Positions 1 to 12,922 of a DNA stretch of 64,000 nucleotides are shown piece after piece. Position numbers and translations under genes: made by a program. Numbering within the stretch: position 1 is the first letter of the stretch; each line of letters begins with the position of its first letter. The notes beneath the pieces are model-generated. The model saw nothing but the letters and a program-made list of their open reading frames with translations. It was not told the origin of the DNA and did not search any database. This DNA comes from Dryomyza anilis (taxonomy: Eukaryota > Arthropoda > Insecta > Diptera > Dryomyzidae): contig OX638131.1 of assembly GCA_951804985.1 (NCBI GenBank), forward strand, positions 40,986,044-41,050,043, written 5' to 3'.

Positions 1-12
1 ATAGCTCAGATT

Positions 13-315
13 TAATAATAGTTTGGCACTACAAGTCCTATAAGAACTTCGGTCGAGCTCTCTCACCATTTTGAGCTGTGCGTGTTATATTTGTACTCAA
101 AGTGGTGGGACCTACAGTTTTTTGCCGAATCCGAACGGCGGGTGAGAGCTTTTCATAGGCAAGATTTTACTCTCGTAGGTTTGCCATTTACTGCCGAGAG
201 GTACCGCGGTATAGAAAAAGGTTTCTATGAAAAGATGTTGTTAGCCGCAGTCCAGTCTTGAACCGGGGACCTTTTGGCTCGCAGTCCAACGCACTAACCA
301 CTGAGCTACCGCGGC
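13..315 (-). mobile_element. tRNA-derived SINE, full length
   Basis: Read on the minus strand: tRNA-like head GCCGCGGTAGCTCAGTGG with pol III A box (TAGCTCAGTGGTTAG) and B box (GGTTCAAG-type), then a tRNA-unrelated body of about 230 bp (…CTCTCGGCAGTAAATGGCA…), ending in a TAT(TAT)n tail at 13-25. The family is repeated at 8874, 11725, 30044, 35877 and 44818. A tRNA finder may call the head, but there is no clean 3' acceptor arm. Confidence 0.88.
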
Positions 316-2094
316 TACGCTCAACTTTACTTTTTTAATTCGGTAATATTTTTTTTTAGACTATGAGAAATCGACTAAGATTTTATGATTATCAAGAAAA
401 AAGTGAAACTAACGAGTAACATTACAAATTCTTTTTCATTTGTTTTAAATAATAACTTATTATAATATTATCGAACAATTAGAATAATCGCCCAATAGTA
501 CTCAACTTTGAGCCAAGTACGAAATCACGTGTTGGCCAATGTCTGGTCAAACCTTGGGATGATAACCAGGGCGTAATACTGAAAAAAGATATTGGCCAGT
601 ATTTGGATTGAAGGTTTGGCCCAATGCGAGAAAACAATATTTGCACTAAACTGAACCAATATTGTTGAATGGAAATGTATGTCAAAAATGCAAAAAAATA
701 TATTTTTTCCTTTCTTTCTGTTACGGATACTTTGTTCATAAAAAACACTTTGTTTTAATTTCTATAAAAAATACTATTTGTTATTTGTTTTCTTTTATAA
801 AAAATGTTTGTAAAATGTGCATGATTGTCTTTTAAAAGAAAACTTTTTGTGAGAAAAACACATAATTTGAAGTTCTTCTTCATCATTATTGAAAGAAATT
901 AGTATTCTCAAAAAAATCACTAGTTTTTCTTTAACACTTCCATTCTATATTTTTCGTCTTATTTTGTTTATTATTTATTTCATACAATTTCCAATTTTAC
1001 TATTGTAGAAAAAATTTATATTTCAGTTGTCACAAGCTGGAATTAAACTCCTGACTCCGGCGTTGAAGTGCAATGCTTTCTAAGTTATGCTACGCATAAA
1101 TATTTCATATCGTCATTGTAGTCACCAAATACTTTTTTATGAAAGACTAAAATTTCTATTATGAAAGACTTAAATTTCGAGTTTGTTGTTTAATATGATA
1201 AAAAGTAATTCATACATTTTTAAAGTTAAAATATCAATTGGTAGTTTAAAATTTTCTTATCATGTGAGAGCATCGATTAAAAATTGACAGATATATAAAA
1301 TTTTTGTAAATGAATATTTGGTATTTTTAAAATGCCAACGTAGATAGAGCTCGGGAGATAGAACACCGGCCGGAAGTGCAGTTTGAGTGCCATTTATTAT
1401 TTTTAATTATTAATTTTTTTAAATTGTTGTTTGTTTTTCGACCTAAAATAGAGTTATTGCAAAAATATTGCTTTTGCGCGCTCTAGGTCTTGCCAGATAC
1501 AAAGTGCTATGTACTGGGGATTGAAACAAACAACAATTGACAGAAAATTTTTGGCTGACCTTACAGCTGTTTCCGAAGCTGACAAGCTTCCTCATCAGCG
1601 GTCTGCACAATTTCTGCATAGCAGATCCTATAAGATCATTTTGTGCAATGATCTAAATGCGAATTTTGTTCATGCAGAAAACAATCAGGCAAAACAAGCA
1701 AAAAATTGAACCAACCTTATGCTTGTCGCATTGAATTTATTAAAAATTGAACCATGACTTGGCTGCGGAAAATATCAGTTTTCAAAAATTGTCTTGGTAG
1801 CTTAGGGTAGGTTGAGTCTTGGGCCAGGGCTAATAAACAAAGTCTTGGCAACTAACGTTTCGTCGAGTCTTGGGCATTGACTAAAGAAACAATAGAGATT
1901 ATTCCAAGCTTGCTCGAGTCTTGGGCGAGACTGGTTAACCGCCTCTTGGTCCCACAGAATTGGTTGGGGATTGGCCATTTTGTTAAGCCTGGCAGTTCCT
2001 ATATGGGCATGTGCATTTTTTAAAATTTATGTTCGATTAAAATTCAAGCAAAGCGGATTTTTATTATTTTAGGCAAGACATGTTGGGTAATTAG
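316..2094. other. Intergenic, no gene seen
   Basis: A/T-rich. Holds the tRNA-like relic at 1033 and a block with repeated GTCTTGG/GAGTCTTGGGC words (1780-1930). The short frames in it have no coding features. Confidence 0.6.
1033..1094 (-). repeat. Degenerate tRNA-like segment (SINE head relic)
   Basis: On the minus strand it reads GCGTAGCATAACTTAGAAAG… then AGTTTAATTCCAGC, the layout of a tRNA A box and B box about 40 bp apart. The stems are not all complementary and no SINE body follows, so it is an old tRNA-derived fragment and not a functional tRNA. Confidence 0.5.
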
Positions 2095-2640
2095 AAGATG
2101 AAACCAGTTGGGAAGGTTAGATCACATGGGACATTTTAAAGTAGGTGTTATTATGATAGTAAGGATTATCAAAATGATGTGTGGTTACCATTCAAAGTGG
2201 TATATGATCACCAGGGAATACGAATCCTGCAAATAACTAGAAACTTTCAATCGCTGAAGAATTTCCGTTTATTTGATACCCATATTTACAAATGGGTAGG
2301 TGTACCGAATTTCGATTTTTTTTATGAACCACAATTTTTTTTTTTGAAATGGTTAGATCACAGGTCACAATGAACCGATCTAGCCAATTTTTTCTCACAT
2401 ACAGCTTAGATATATAAGTAATCTAAGTTATCAGTTTCATTTTAAGTAGTAGGGATTTCAACAGACAGACAGACGGAAACACAGACAGACGGACAGACGG
2501 AGATCGCTAAATCGACTGAGGAGATCATGCTGATCAAGAATATATATACTTTTTCATACCGGAGATGCTTCCTTCTGGGTGTTACAAACGGCGTACCAAA
2601 CTAAATATACCCTTTCACTCTTAGTGTAGGGTATAAATAC
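2095..2640 (+). repeat. Dispersed repeat family F, copy 1
   Basis: Starts GTTGGGAAGGTTAGATCACA and ends TAGTGTAGGGTATAAAT; contains a CAGACAGACGGACAGACGG tract near 2462-2500 and the block CTTCCTTCTGGGTGTTACAA near 2570. The same order of blocks occurs at 33820-34573 (+) and 20355-21118 (-), with a partial copy at 22718-23110 (-). No coding capacity. Terminal TAGGGTATA and, in the 20 kb copy, a GGGCCC-centred palindrome next to the end recall non-autonomous Helitron-like (DINE) elements, but this is not proven. Confidence 0.75.
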
Positions 2641-3589
2641 AATGATCTCTTACTGATCCTGAACTAAAGATAAATCGTATATCTAACACAAAATGTTTTA
2701 CAAATTGTACTCGAAATAATTAATTCTGTAATTCTGTCCTTATTCAAATATTTATTTACATAGCATGTTTGTTTTAGTTTTTAATTTTTGAAAAATACAT
2801 ATTTTGTTCTGATTTTTTTTCACATATATTCTCTTTCTCATATTGCGTTCAAAATTTGGATATAATCCCTGAGCTGACACAGCATATGATTTATTTTTGG
2901 ACTCAACCAAATATCCAGCATTTATTTACAATGTTGCTGTCTTATGTATCAATCTAACCGAACATCTGTGTGTCTATCAGACACAGCATTTGATGGCGAT
3001 TTCGATAGAAATGGTATTCGTTAGAATTAAATTTTGTTGCCAAAAGGCGATATTTTTTGTGTCAACAGCGGCAACAGTTGCTGACATGAACATCATATTT
3101 AATTAATTTGTTGTAATTTCTATAAACAAATACAATATTGAAATTAATAATTTAATTTGAAATATTGTATGGCTGCATTTAGGGGAATATTTCTGGCACA
3201 ATTATGTATGTGTGTTTTTTGGAATCATTTGTATTAAATCAAATACAAGTTGATTGTATCAAAAATGTTATACTTAAAAAATATAGCAGTTTCTTTACGC
3301 ATATTTCTTGATGGTATTTCTAAAAATAACTACTATTTGATGGTATAAAAATATACTCCACTTGAGTTGTTTAAATAGGTCAATCTAGATATTCTCACAC
3401 ATGCTACTTTAAATATGATTTTTTTTTTCAGATCCTAGCGTCGCGATAATGTGTCGCAAATATATTGTTGACTTCCTTTTGTATCCCAATTTTGGTTGCT
3501 TTTGAGATAAGGGTGATTTATGCTGGCTATAAATACCTAAAAAATGATAAATGATTTTGCAGTCAAATATTTTTAGTGGATAATGTTGT

Positions 3590-4325
3590 AAAAGAAAATA
3601 TGAAGTTGTCCATTTGCAGAATGTATCGTTGCTGATGTGAAACTCACCAACTACATACAAAAAACTATATCTGAAAATTTCTGCTTTAAAACTTTATAGC
3701 AAATGAGTAGAAAATATTAATATATTGAATTTCGTTTCAACTTTCGAAATTCATTAACAATTGTTTTTTTTAAATCTTACAATATTTTTCATTTACAACG
3801 AAGCAACCATATTTTGTTTGTAGAATACATATTTTGGTTGTAACAAATATATTTTGTTTGTAGGAAACATATTATGGTTGTAGCAAACATATTTTGTTTG
3901 CAGCAAATATATTTTAATTTCAAATTAAAAATCAATGAACAAAATAATTATATTTCTGATGGTATCTAATAAAAGAAAATATGAAGTTGTCCATTTGGAA
4001 AATGTATATTTGCTGATGTGAAACTCACTACATACAAAAACTATATCTGAAAATCTATGTTTTAAAACTTTATAGTAATTGAGTAGAACATATTAATCTA
4101 TTGAATTTCGTTTCAACTTTTGAAATTCATTAACAATTGTTTTTTAAATCAAACAATATTTTTCATTTACAACGAAGCAAGCATATTTTGTTTGTAGAAA
4201 ACATATTTTGGTTGTAGCAAATATATTTTGTTTGTAGGAAAAATATTCTGATTGTAGCAAACATATATTGTTTGCAGCAAATATATTTTTATTTTAAATT
4301 AAAGATCTATGAACAAAATTATTCT
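3590..4325. repeat. Tandem duplication, 2 x ~381 bp, each with a 20-24 bp minisatellite
   Basis: The block beginning AAAAGAAAATATGAAGTTGT occurs at 3590 and again at 3971; the two copies align along their whole length and end in TGATGGTATCTAATAAA or a close variant. Near the end of each (3795-3920; 4180-4290) is a run of 5-6 units of CATATTTTGTTTGTAGYAAA. No ORF of note. Confidence 0.85.
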
Positions 4326-4798
4326 AATGGTATCTAATAAACATTTTTAATTTAGATAAAATGCTAGCAATTATTATATTGTTAGCCTTCAATAGGATTT
4401 CCATCTGATCTATAAGAAGAGAATAAAACTAAAACTCAAATTTGCAATTTAAATATTCCTGACTTTGATTTTGCAATACAAAATAAAACTATTCAATTGT
4501 ATTCAAATTGTTCCAATTTCCTAACAAAAAATTCAATTCAAAAGACATTTCTAAAAAAAGTACATGTTAAATCTATGCACAAAACCAACAAATAAAAAAC
4601 ATTTGAATAGTATTTTCTTTTTTGATTTGACATGCTACCATTTTTTTTCGTTTAATTTGTTATTTGCAACAAGGGTCAAGATTTTGCGTTGTTTGAGTAC
4701 AAAAATTGTAGTAATTAGCAGCCCTTCTGCGTACTCAACGAAGAAGCACTTCATACCTTTGTGACAACTAAATGTCAGAATGACAGAATGCTTCTGGC

Positions 4799-4820
4799 GA
4801 GTGTGTGTGTGTGTGTGTGA
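4799..4820. repeat. (TG)n microsatellite
   Basis: Eleven or so GT units in a row. Confidence 0.9.
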
Positions 4821-5689
4821 CGGAATGTTTCAAAGTAACCTTAATGACACCCGAGTGACAAGTGAAGAATCTCTTACAGTCTCTTATATGAGCAACAAGA
4901 AAAATTCGTCGTAGCAACCATAAATCATACTTAAATAAAACGAAAGAATAACACAAAAACGGCAATATTACTTTTTGAGATTTTTCTTAGAAAACTAATT
5001 ACTTTGTACGGAAAAAGGCATCATTGAAATATTATTTTTTCTTAGAACATGTTGAATATGTTTAAGAACTATTTCGGCTAAATATGTATCATAATTAATT
5101 TAACAATCAAAATGTTTTCAAAACAAAGATTCAGTGGAAATTTCCCAAAACTGTTTTTTTTTTTATTAATTATGTCAATGTGTACAAAATTCAAATGAAA
5201 TCTATTATATTTTTGATGTAGGTATTTTAATATTTAATATTATCTTAATTATATTAATTTTAAATATTATTAAAACATGTTTTTGGCTTATTGTTGTAGC
5301 ATGTTGTGATGACAAAATGCAAGAACAAGACATGGTAATATTGTTCTTGCTCGTGTTCTTGCGATCTTGTACTTCTTCTGTCAGCTTATCGTTCATGTTC
5401 TACAAAATTCTTGCATTTCTTGATTAGCGCAGGCAGTTTGTCATCCTTATATGGAGTTTTCATGAAAATAGGAGACTAATCAGAAAAATCACAAATATTT
5501 CATGTGTTTTAAAACGGGAAAATATCGATTATCTTAACTAATGTCGATTTCCATGGCAATTTTTTAGTTCTTGCCCCAAAAACTCAGTACTTACAGGAGC
5601 CATGGAAATCATTTTTGATTTCTTTTAATGTTTTTGTGAATAATATTACATTGATTTTCAATCTATCATTTTTTTTAATATGTTTTTGT

Positions 5690-6068
5690 TTATATAAATA
5701 TTACAATCTGTGTATCATTTACTTTCTCGATTTTTTCCAATTTTTTAAATGCATTTTTTAATTAAAACTTTTGTTGAAAAAATACTCTTTTCAAGTTTTT
5801 CTATCGAGTTCTCTTAATTTAGTAAATGAATTTAAAAATGTTGTGAGAAATGCTTATCGGATGTGTAAATACCTTTTATTTGATATAACTTTTCATATAT
5901 GTAACCCTTTTTTGAAAGCTCGGTTCAAAAGTTATTGGCCGATATCTCGTAAACCTATCGATAGATTTTTTTTCATTAATATATTCGTATTCTGCGGGTT
6001 ATTCACAATAATACAAAAATAGTGCCATTTACTGCGCAAATTTTTTCTCACTTTGTTGTGTAGTGTAT
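5690..6068 (+). repeat. Repeat family E, copy 1
   Basis: CTCGATTTTTTCCAATTTTT…CTATCGAGTTCTCTTAATTT…GAAAGCTCGGTTCAAAAGTT…, ending CACTTTGTTGTGTAGTGT. Copies with the same blocks lie at 22181-22500 (-) and 23285-23690 (+). Confidence 0.7.
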
Positions 6069-8296
6069 TTAATCCCTAAAAAAGGGAGAGTTTATAACCA
6101 TTAGTAGGTGCATGATAAATCCTTAAAATTTGATTCAAAAAAATTGTAAAGCCCGTAAATAATGTAAAGCACTAAAATAGTAGATTGGTTTAGTCAAAGA
6201 AAAATAGGATTTTTTTTTGGGTGTTGTTTCAAAATTGTTGAAATTTTAGAAGGACGTTAATAGATTCAAATTCTAATTTCTGGAGCTTATTCTTTTTTTT
6301 TTTAAGGATTTAAAGTTACTCCGTAGGCTTTTAAAAGAATTAAAAGGCGTAGAGAATTATTTGGCCAATTTATGAAATAAATTAAAACGCCATCACAAAT
6401 GGAGCTTATTCCGACCCAAAATTTATGTTTTAACCTAAACCCTTCTCGTACAATGTACAGTCGATATTTCTTACTGAAATTGTTTGTTATAAATTCTAGG
6501 ACCATTATGTATGCATTTTATTTAAATTGGATTGGAGTCGCAAGCAACGAGTTATAAAATATAAACTATTTTAAAACGTGTTTCGTGTGAGTTCTGTTTG
6601 TGTCAAAAGTAAATTTTAAACATAGTTTTGTGTATTTTACTAAAGATTCGTAAAGTGTTTCAAATGATTCATAAAATGTACGAATGCTATCGTCAAAAGC
6701 ATAAATATTTTTGAAAATGTTCGAATATATTTGTAGAAAGGTACACAAATATTGAATAAATTACGTGTCTTTCGTATTACGTACGAATGGATTCGTAAAA
6801 TTAACAATTAATACCATGCCAATTTGAGACAGATTTTATCAGTGAAAATTTGAATTTTTTGTACTTTTTAAACTTCAAGGATAAAACTTTGGTTTCGATC
6901 TGCCCTTTTTTTATTAATACAGAATATAAGTTTTTTATATAAAAGTTTTTAATATATTAATAAAAAAACTGCTGCTCATTGTAACATGGAAAATATTGCT
7001 AATGGTCCTGTCCTCATAAGTGAAATAAACGCACCGATATAAACGGTAGTCAATTTATTCGCTAATCAGTTAAACGCGACTAGCGATAGCATTGTTAACT
7101 AAACTTCCGAATTAACTAAATATGTTTGTTTTTGTTGTGTCTGCGGTTAACGCATGATAAGAATTTTTTTCTTTTTTTTATGTCATTTGTGTTGATTGCC
7201 ATAATTATATTTTTTATACAGATAAAAAATGAATAGTCGACTAACCACAAGCAAATCTAATAATATGACACTTTTTCACATGGTTTATTTTCATATAATT
7301 TGTAACAAAAACAATAATAATAATATTTGTTATCTTTGTAAAAGTTCCCAAGTTTAAAGAGTTTAAAGCGGAATTCTTGACCAACTCAACATTGCGTCCA
7401 ATTCAGAAAATTAATCATTCAATGACCGATATTGCGGTACGCTTTCATTAAAATCTAATTTGTTAAATACTTTGATAACTAATAGCTAAACAACAACATT
7501 ACCCTAATAAAAAAAATCGAAACACGAAAATATTACTAACTCCGATTAGATAAGCGTTAAAAGAGCGCGCGCGCGTCAGTGTTGTGTTTGATATCAAATG
7601 CTGCCTAAAAGTATACAAAGTTTATGTTATTCGGAAGTTAGTAGAAAATATTTTGACAGTCTTTATACAAATCTAAGTCCTCCTAGAACCTTCACCACAA
7701 TGATGAACTCAATATGACGAATTAAGTCTATGTGAAAATTAGTTAAAACTGCCACTGTAATGAAATCAATCGGTTACTTTAATATGGCGGTATTACTTAT
7801 GTGGACCCTATCACTAACCCTAGACCTAAAATAAGTGCGCTCGGCACATTTTCAAAAATTTTGCATATAACGTAACAAAATGCGTAGCGTACGAGTGCAG
7901 ATCTACTCGAATTTTCATTTTTACTCATTTTATTTAGGGTGTAGGGTAAGTTTTGAGATTTATTTATAAAAAAATGCATTAGAAGTACATAATGCGTTTA
8001 AATTTTATATTTTCACTTTAAATTTGGAAAAATTCTTTACATATTACATATAAAAATTTTAAGGTTTATATAAAAAAGCAAATTGAATTAAAATAATTTA
8101 AAATTTGATCGTAATAAACAATTTTCATAATGTAATTACGATAACAATTGTTATTCTGCTTTATTTTATAAAGCGTGTTAACGAAATGATTTTTACATTT
8201 TCTTTTGTTCATAATTTAAAAACTTAACAGGGTGAAAGAACAAATTATATCACAAATAAAGAAAATTACTAAATAGTTTATAAAAATAGTTAAAGA

Positions 8297-9628
8297 GGGA
8301 TCGGTACGAAATGTCGAAACCGTAAAATGTCAAAATTATAAAAGCCTTAGAACGCCGAAACAATATTTAGCCGAATCACAAAATGTCGAAAAATATTTTA
8401 AAACTAGATATTTATAGGATTAAAAAACGTCGAAAATTAAAATGTCGAAATATCAAAATGTTGAAACACAAATTTCAAATTCTATATAAGCAAGTCCACA
8501 CCAAATCTCCCAGGATTTGCAACTCACCCTCTTCGATTTCAATGAAACTGATAAAGGGTATCGGGTTCTACATTCACAATTTTTTTTTATATTTTTCCGA
8601 CCACTATTTCCAGAGATATCATTTTTTCCAGAGATACAGTCCAAACTTAAAAAATTGTCTAAGATAACTTTTGTATGGTGGTTCTTATTGGAATATTTCC
8701 TGATGCTAGAAACTTAGTTAAGGTTTCGTTTTAAAACTAATAAAACAGTCTTTTGGAAAATTTCGTCTTAACATGTAGATATGGCCAATGGTCGTTATAC
8801 TTGAACTTCAAATAGAATGTCCTTAAAAAAAGTATTTTAAAAAAAATCAAAATTTCTGTTGATTTATTATAAGTAATAATAATAATAATAGTTTGGCGCT
8901 ACAGTCCTGTATAGAACTTCGGCCGAGCTCTCTCACCATTTTGAGCTGTGCGTGTTATATTTGTACTCAAAGTGGTGGGACCTACAGTTTATTGCCGAAT
9001 CCGAACGGCGGGTGAGAGTTTTTCATAGGCAATGGTTTTACTCTCGTAGGTTTGCCATTTACTGCCGAGAGGTAGCGCGGTATAGAAAAATGTTTCTATG
9101 AAAAGATGTTGTTAGCCACAGTCCAGGCTTGAAGCGGGGACCTTTCGGCTCGCAGTCCAACGCACTAACCACTGAGCTACCGCGGCTCAGTGGTATAAGT
9201 GTTGAAGCTAAATACCAAGATGGTATTTTCAAGGTAGCATATATAAAAATCTCCGCTTGTATCCTAGAGTAGCTAAAAAACAGAATTCGGAGCGGAGATT
9301 CTGAATTATCTTTACAACGAGACTCAGAATTATTGTGTCTACGTTTTTTTTTCATATCTTTGTTCTTTTTTTAATCTTCGTATTTTATTATATTTACTTG
9401 AAATATATATATATTTGTTTCGTTTCGTTGAAGTTTTTTTTTTTACATTTTCTATAATTTTTACGGCAAAAAATGAGTTCGTCAAATTTCGACATTTTGT
9501 TTTTAAATTTTTTTTTTTCGAAATTTTTTTTTCGACATTTTCAGGTTTCGGCATTTTTATTTTCTACAATTTTGTCTTCGGTATTTTAAGTTTCGATATT
9601 ATAAATTTCAACTTATCGTACCAGACCC
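8297..9628. mobile_element. Foldback-type element with tandem-repeat inverted arms
   Basis: Flanked by an exact 8-bp direct repeat GTTAAAGA (8289-8296 and 9629-9636). The ends are inverted: left GGGATCGGTACGAAATGTCG, right on the minus strand GGGTCTGGTACGATAAGTTG. Each arm is built of short degenerate tandem units around AAATGTCGAAA: left arm about 8297-8475, right arm about 9400-9628 (TTTCGACATTTT). The interior holds about 400 bp of otherwise unseen sequence (8480-8873), a SINE copy (8874-9186) and a spacer. Architecture matches FB-type transposons; no transposase is present. Short ORFs in the arms are products of the repeats. Confidence 0.78.
8874..9186 (-). mobile_element. tRNA-derived SINE, full length, inside the foldback element
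   Basis: Minus-strand copy: head GCCGCGGTAGCTCAGTGGTT ends at 9186, body as in the other copies, tail (TTA)n at 8874-8890. Its presence between the foldback arms means either later insertion or capture. Confidence 0.9.
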
Positions 9629-10760
9629 GTTAAAGATTTATATTTCGGAATAAGATTGGACGAATTCCCGTATTTTAGTTTTCTAGCCCACTAACAGCCG
9701 TGGGATATCATTTCTTCTAACTTTTTTGATAACTCTAATCCAACTAGCGCCTATGTTATTTCAGTTTTACATAACTTTAACATTTTTCGAAGAATTGATT
9801 TTATATAAGCCAAAAATTTGAAATCTGGACCTAGCTCAGGTCAGTTTAGAGGGTTACATCCTTTTATATAAATTGTATCATATGCTTCTGTCGGGTTTCA
9901 ACAGTTTCTCGTTTTGCCGCATATTAACGATTCATAAATCCTGAGTTATGTCGTTTACCATTTATAAAGATGGTCTTTCGAAACCGAATTGTAATATTCT
10001 GATAATTTCCTGGGATAACGGTTAATTAATCAAAATATCCACAATTTTTTCCCACCATATTTTTGTTTGTCCCGTTTTTTTTTTATTATTTTTCCCGTTT
10101 TTTATTTGTTATTGCTATTCTTTTGATTTGATTTTTCTTTTTTTGCATTTTTCTTATTAGGTTGCTTCTGTTTTTGAATTTGTTTATGAAATTTTTTTGC
10201 TTGAATTTTTTGTGGATTGTTTATATTTGTTTTAAATTTTGTTTTGTGCGTTTTAGGTTTTTGATTTTTTTTGCGACTTTGATTTTGATTTTGATATTGT
10301 GTTTTTGATTTTGGGATATAACATTTTAAATCAACGGAAAAGTAATAAATTTAAGCATCATCCTCTTTGAAATCGATAAAATACTCTCATATTAAACTAA
10401 GAAATATGCAAAATTTAAAATCTCTACCTTCTATGGTTCCCGAAATATGGCGGCTTAAAAAGTGAAAAAATATGTAAAAACTCACAAAAGTGGGTTTACT
10501 TAATTTCATTTATCTGAAAAACTGGTTTAAGGTCACTATCACATAATTTACATTTTGAAATGATTTTTATCAAAAACCCATATTTTTAAAAATATATATT
10601 AAAGCTGATTTTCTTCTTAAAATTTGTATTAAATTTCATACGTGTATTCGTATCGGTTTCTGAGTTAAAATAAAAATGTGAAATCAAGTCAAAGTTTTCG
10701 ATGTTATTTGAATTTTGTTTTTGAAAATAAAAAAATCAAATAAGATTTTATAAATATTAT

Positions 10761-11690
10761 TATTATTTTTTATATCGGGGGCTTCGATGTGGAAGTTTTT
10801 ATTGGAAGTTTTTATTTATAAATGTAGTAACCAAATAATAATTCTCCGCCAAAACAATTTTTCTCAAAGACTATTCAGACAGTAGAATATTTCGCCGTAG
10901 AATTCTTCCCAGTAGAAATCTTCGCCGTATAATTCTTTCCCATAGAACGCTTTACCGTAGAATTCTTCCCGGTAGAACTCTTCCCGGTAGAATTCTTCCC
11001 CGTAGAGTTTTTGCCAGTAGAAGTTTTAGTGTAGTTGGTTTTAATGTGGTGAGTTTTAGTGTGTTGAATTTTTAGTTTAGTGAATTTTTAGTGTGGTGAG
11101 TTTTAGTGTGGTGTGTTTTAGTGTGGTGAGTTTTAGTGTGGTGAGTTTTAGTGTGGTGAGTTTTAATGTGGTGAATTTTTAATGTAGTGAGTTTTAGTGT
11201 GTTGAGTTTTATTATGGTGAGTTTTAGTGCGGTGTGTTTTAGTGTGGTGAGTTTTGGTGTGGTAAGTTTTAGTGTGGTGAGTTTTAGTATGGTGAATTTT
11301 TAGTGTGGTGAGTTTTAGCGTGGTGAGTTTTATTGTGGTGAGTTTTAGTGTGGTGAGTTTTAGTGTGGTGAGTTTTAGTGTGGTGATTTTTAGTGCGGTG
11401 AGTTTTAGTGTGGTGAATTTTAGTTTTTTGTTTAATCTTTTTAGATTGTGTATGTGCTGAGTTATGTCGTTTTAAAAGTTTAGGTTGTATGGGAGGTACC
11501 ACGTCCCTTTGTCCAATCCCGCCCATATATAGCCTTTGACACCCTCCGGACTCCTTAGTATCCTGTGGCAAAATTTCAGTTAAATCGGTTCAGCGGTTTA
11601 GACGTGATGCTGGAACAAACAGACAGACAGAAAGAAGGACAGACAGACAGACTGACAGACGGACCAAGAGTTTTATATATATAGATAGAT
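10761..11690 (+). mobile_element. Composite dispersed element with two minisatellites, copy A
   Basis: Order: AACCAAATAATAATTC block (10830), ~15-bp array around GTAGAATTCTTCCC (about 10890-11010), ~15-bp array around GTTTTAGTGTGGTGA (about 11030-11425, >25 units), then a unique tail: TGTATGGGAGGTACCACG (11487), a sentence-like block ATCGGTTCAGCGGTTTAGAC, (CAGA)n and the terminus TTTTATATATATAGATAGAT at 11671-11690. The same parts in the same order occur in reverse at 42655-43985 and near 61.0-61.77 kb. A 95-codon minus-strand ORF here (KTHHTKTHH…) is only the translated array. Confidence 0.8.
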
Positions 11691-11724
11691 ACTGACTACT
11701 GAAAATACACACGTCAAATTCGAC

Positions 11725-12025
11725 GCGGTAGCTCAGTGGTTAGTGCGTGGGGCTGCGAGCCGAAAGGTCCCGGTTCAAGCCTGGACTGGGGCTAACAACA
11801 TCTTTTCACAGAAACATTTTTCTATACCGCGCTACCTCTCGGCAGTAAATGGCAAACCTACGAGAGTAAAACCATTGCCTATGAAAAGCTCTCACCCGTC
11901 GTTCGGATTCGGCAATAAACTGTACCACCACTTTGAGTACATATATAACACGCACAGCTCAAAATGGTGAGAGAGCTCGGCCGAAGTTCTATACAGGACT
12001 GTAGCGCCAAACTATTATTATTATT
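11725..12025 (+). mobile_element. tRNA-derived SINE with exact target duplication
   Basis: GCGGTAGCTCAGTGGTTAGT… at the start, body, and (TTA)n tail; flanked by an exact 9-bp direct repeat AAATTCGAC (11716-11724 and 12026-12034). The direct repeat shows retroposition. About 10 bp of body around 11922 (GTAGGTCC) are missing compared with the other copies. Confidence 0.93.
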
Positions 12026-12715
12026 AAATTCGACACGTCAAGTCAATATCTTGAAATCAAATATTCACAAAATATATTTTTTAAATATGGGATGTACAGT
12101 TAAAATTGTTATAATTTAGACTTGAAGATTTTATTAACGAAAAAAAAACAAGTTTTTTAATTAAAAATAAAAATTTAAAGCAGGAACCATATTTTTGTCT
12201 TAGACAGCCCTCGAATAATAGAAAAACCTGAAATTTTAGTTCATTTTAATCTGAAAATTAAATTTAAATTTTCTACAAGTTTTAGTGCTTTTTTTGTGAT
12301 TTTTTGTTAAAAAATTTTAAATTCTAAATGTATATAGTAATTTTTAGAGGTGTTTTCCTTAAAACTAATTAACTACGAAAAATGCCTTTTCCAATAGAAT
12401 GGTATATTGCTGAAAATGCAATAAAATCGATTTTGAAAAAAAAATGTTTTTGGTGACTTTTTGTTCAACAACGACAATATGTTTTATTTATGCCCTTTTC
12501 TGTATTTATTAAAATTTCATAAGAAATATATATAAAATACTACATCTGCATTTATTTTGATTTCATTTTGTATTTATATAAAAAGTGTATAAAAAAAATA
12601 TTTTACTGATGCGGAATTTGTCAGCAGTATTAAAAATGTAATCTTTGTCAACAACAAAGGAATCATAAAATTAATTACACTTGTATCAAATATGAATAAT
12701 ATGCGCACCATACAG

Positions 12716-12922
12716 TACACCGACTTCAAAAATTGAAATAATTAAAAAAAAACTAAAAAACCATACTAAAGTTTCTGCAATATGCAAAAAACTAATTTCT
12801 AATACATTGTGTATTAAAAAGAAATAAAATAAACAAAAATGCACTAAAAGCTTAATTAAATATGTATCAATACAAATATATAAATTTAGTTAAGTTTACT
12901 ACATTTTTAACTCGGTGTAGTT
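12716..12922. mobile_element. Small TA-flanked MITE (family H)
   Basis: Starts GTACACCGACTTC and ends AACTCGGTGTAGTT, giving short inverted ends ACACCGA. A/T-rich interior. Related starts (TGTACACCG) occur at 17418 and 37937. Confidence 0.5.

Larger units (their letters stand above)
4326..8288. other. Intergenic, no gene seen
   Basis: A/T-rich apart from the TG microsatellite and family E copy. Blocks rich in CGTAAA/TTCGTA words at 6570-6800 and a short (GC)n at 7565-7576. No ORF with protein-like composition. Confidence 0.6.

Noticed and set aside
11030..11430. CRISPR-like array of regularly spaced repeats
   Set aside because: Contiguous minisatellite units without unique spacers, in a eukaryotic genome.
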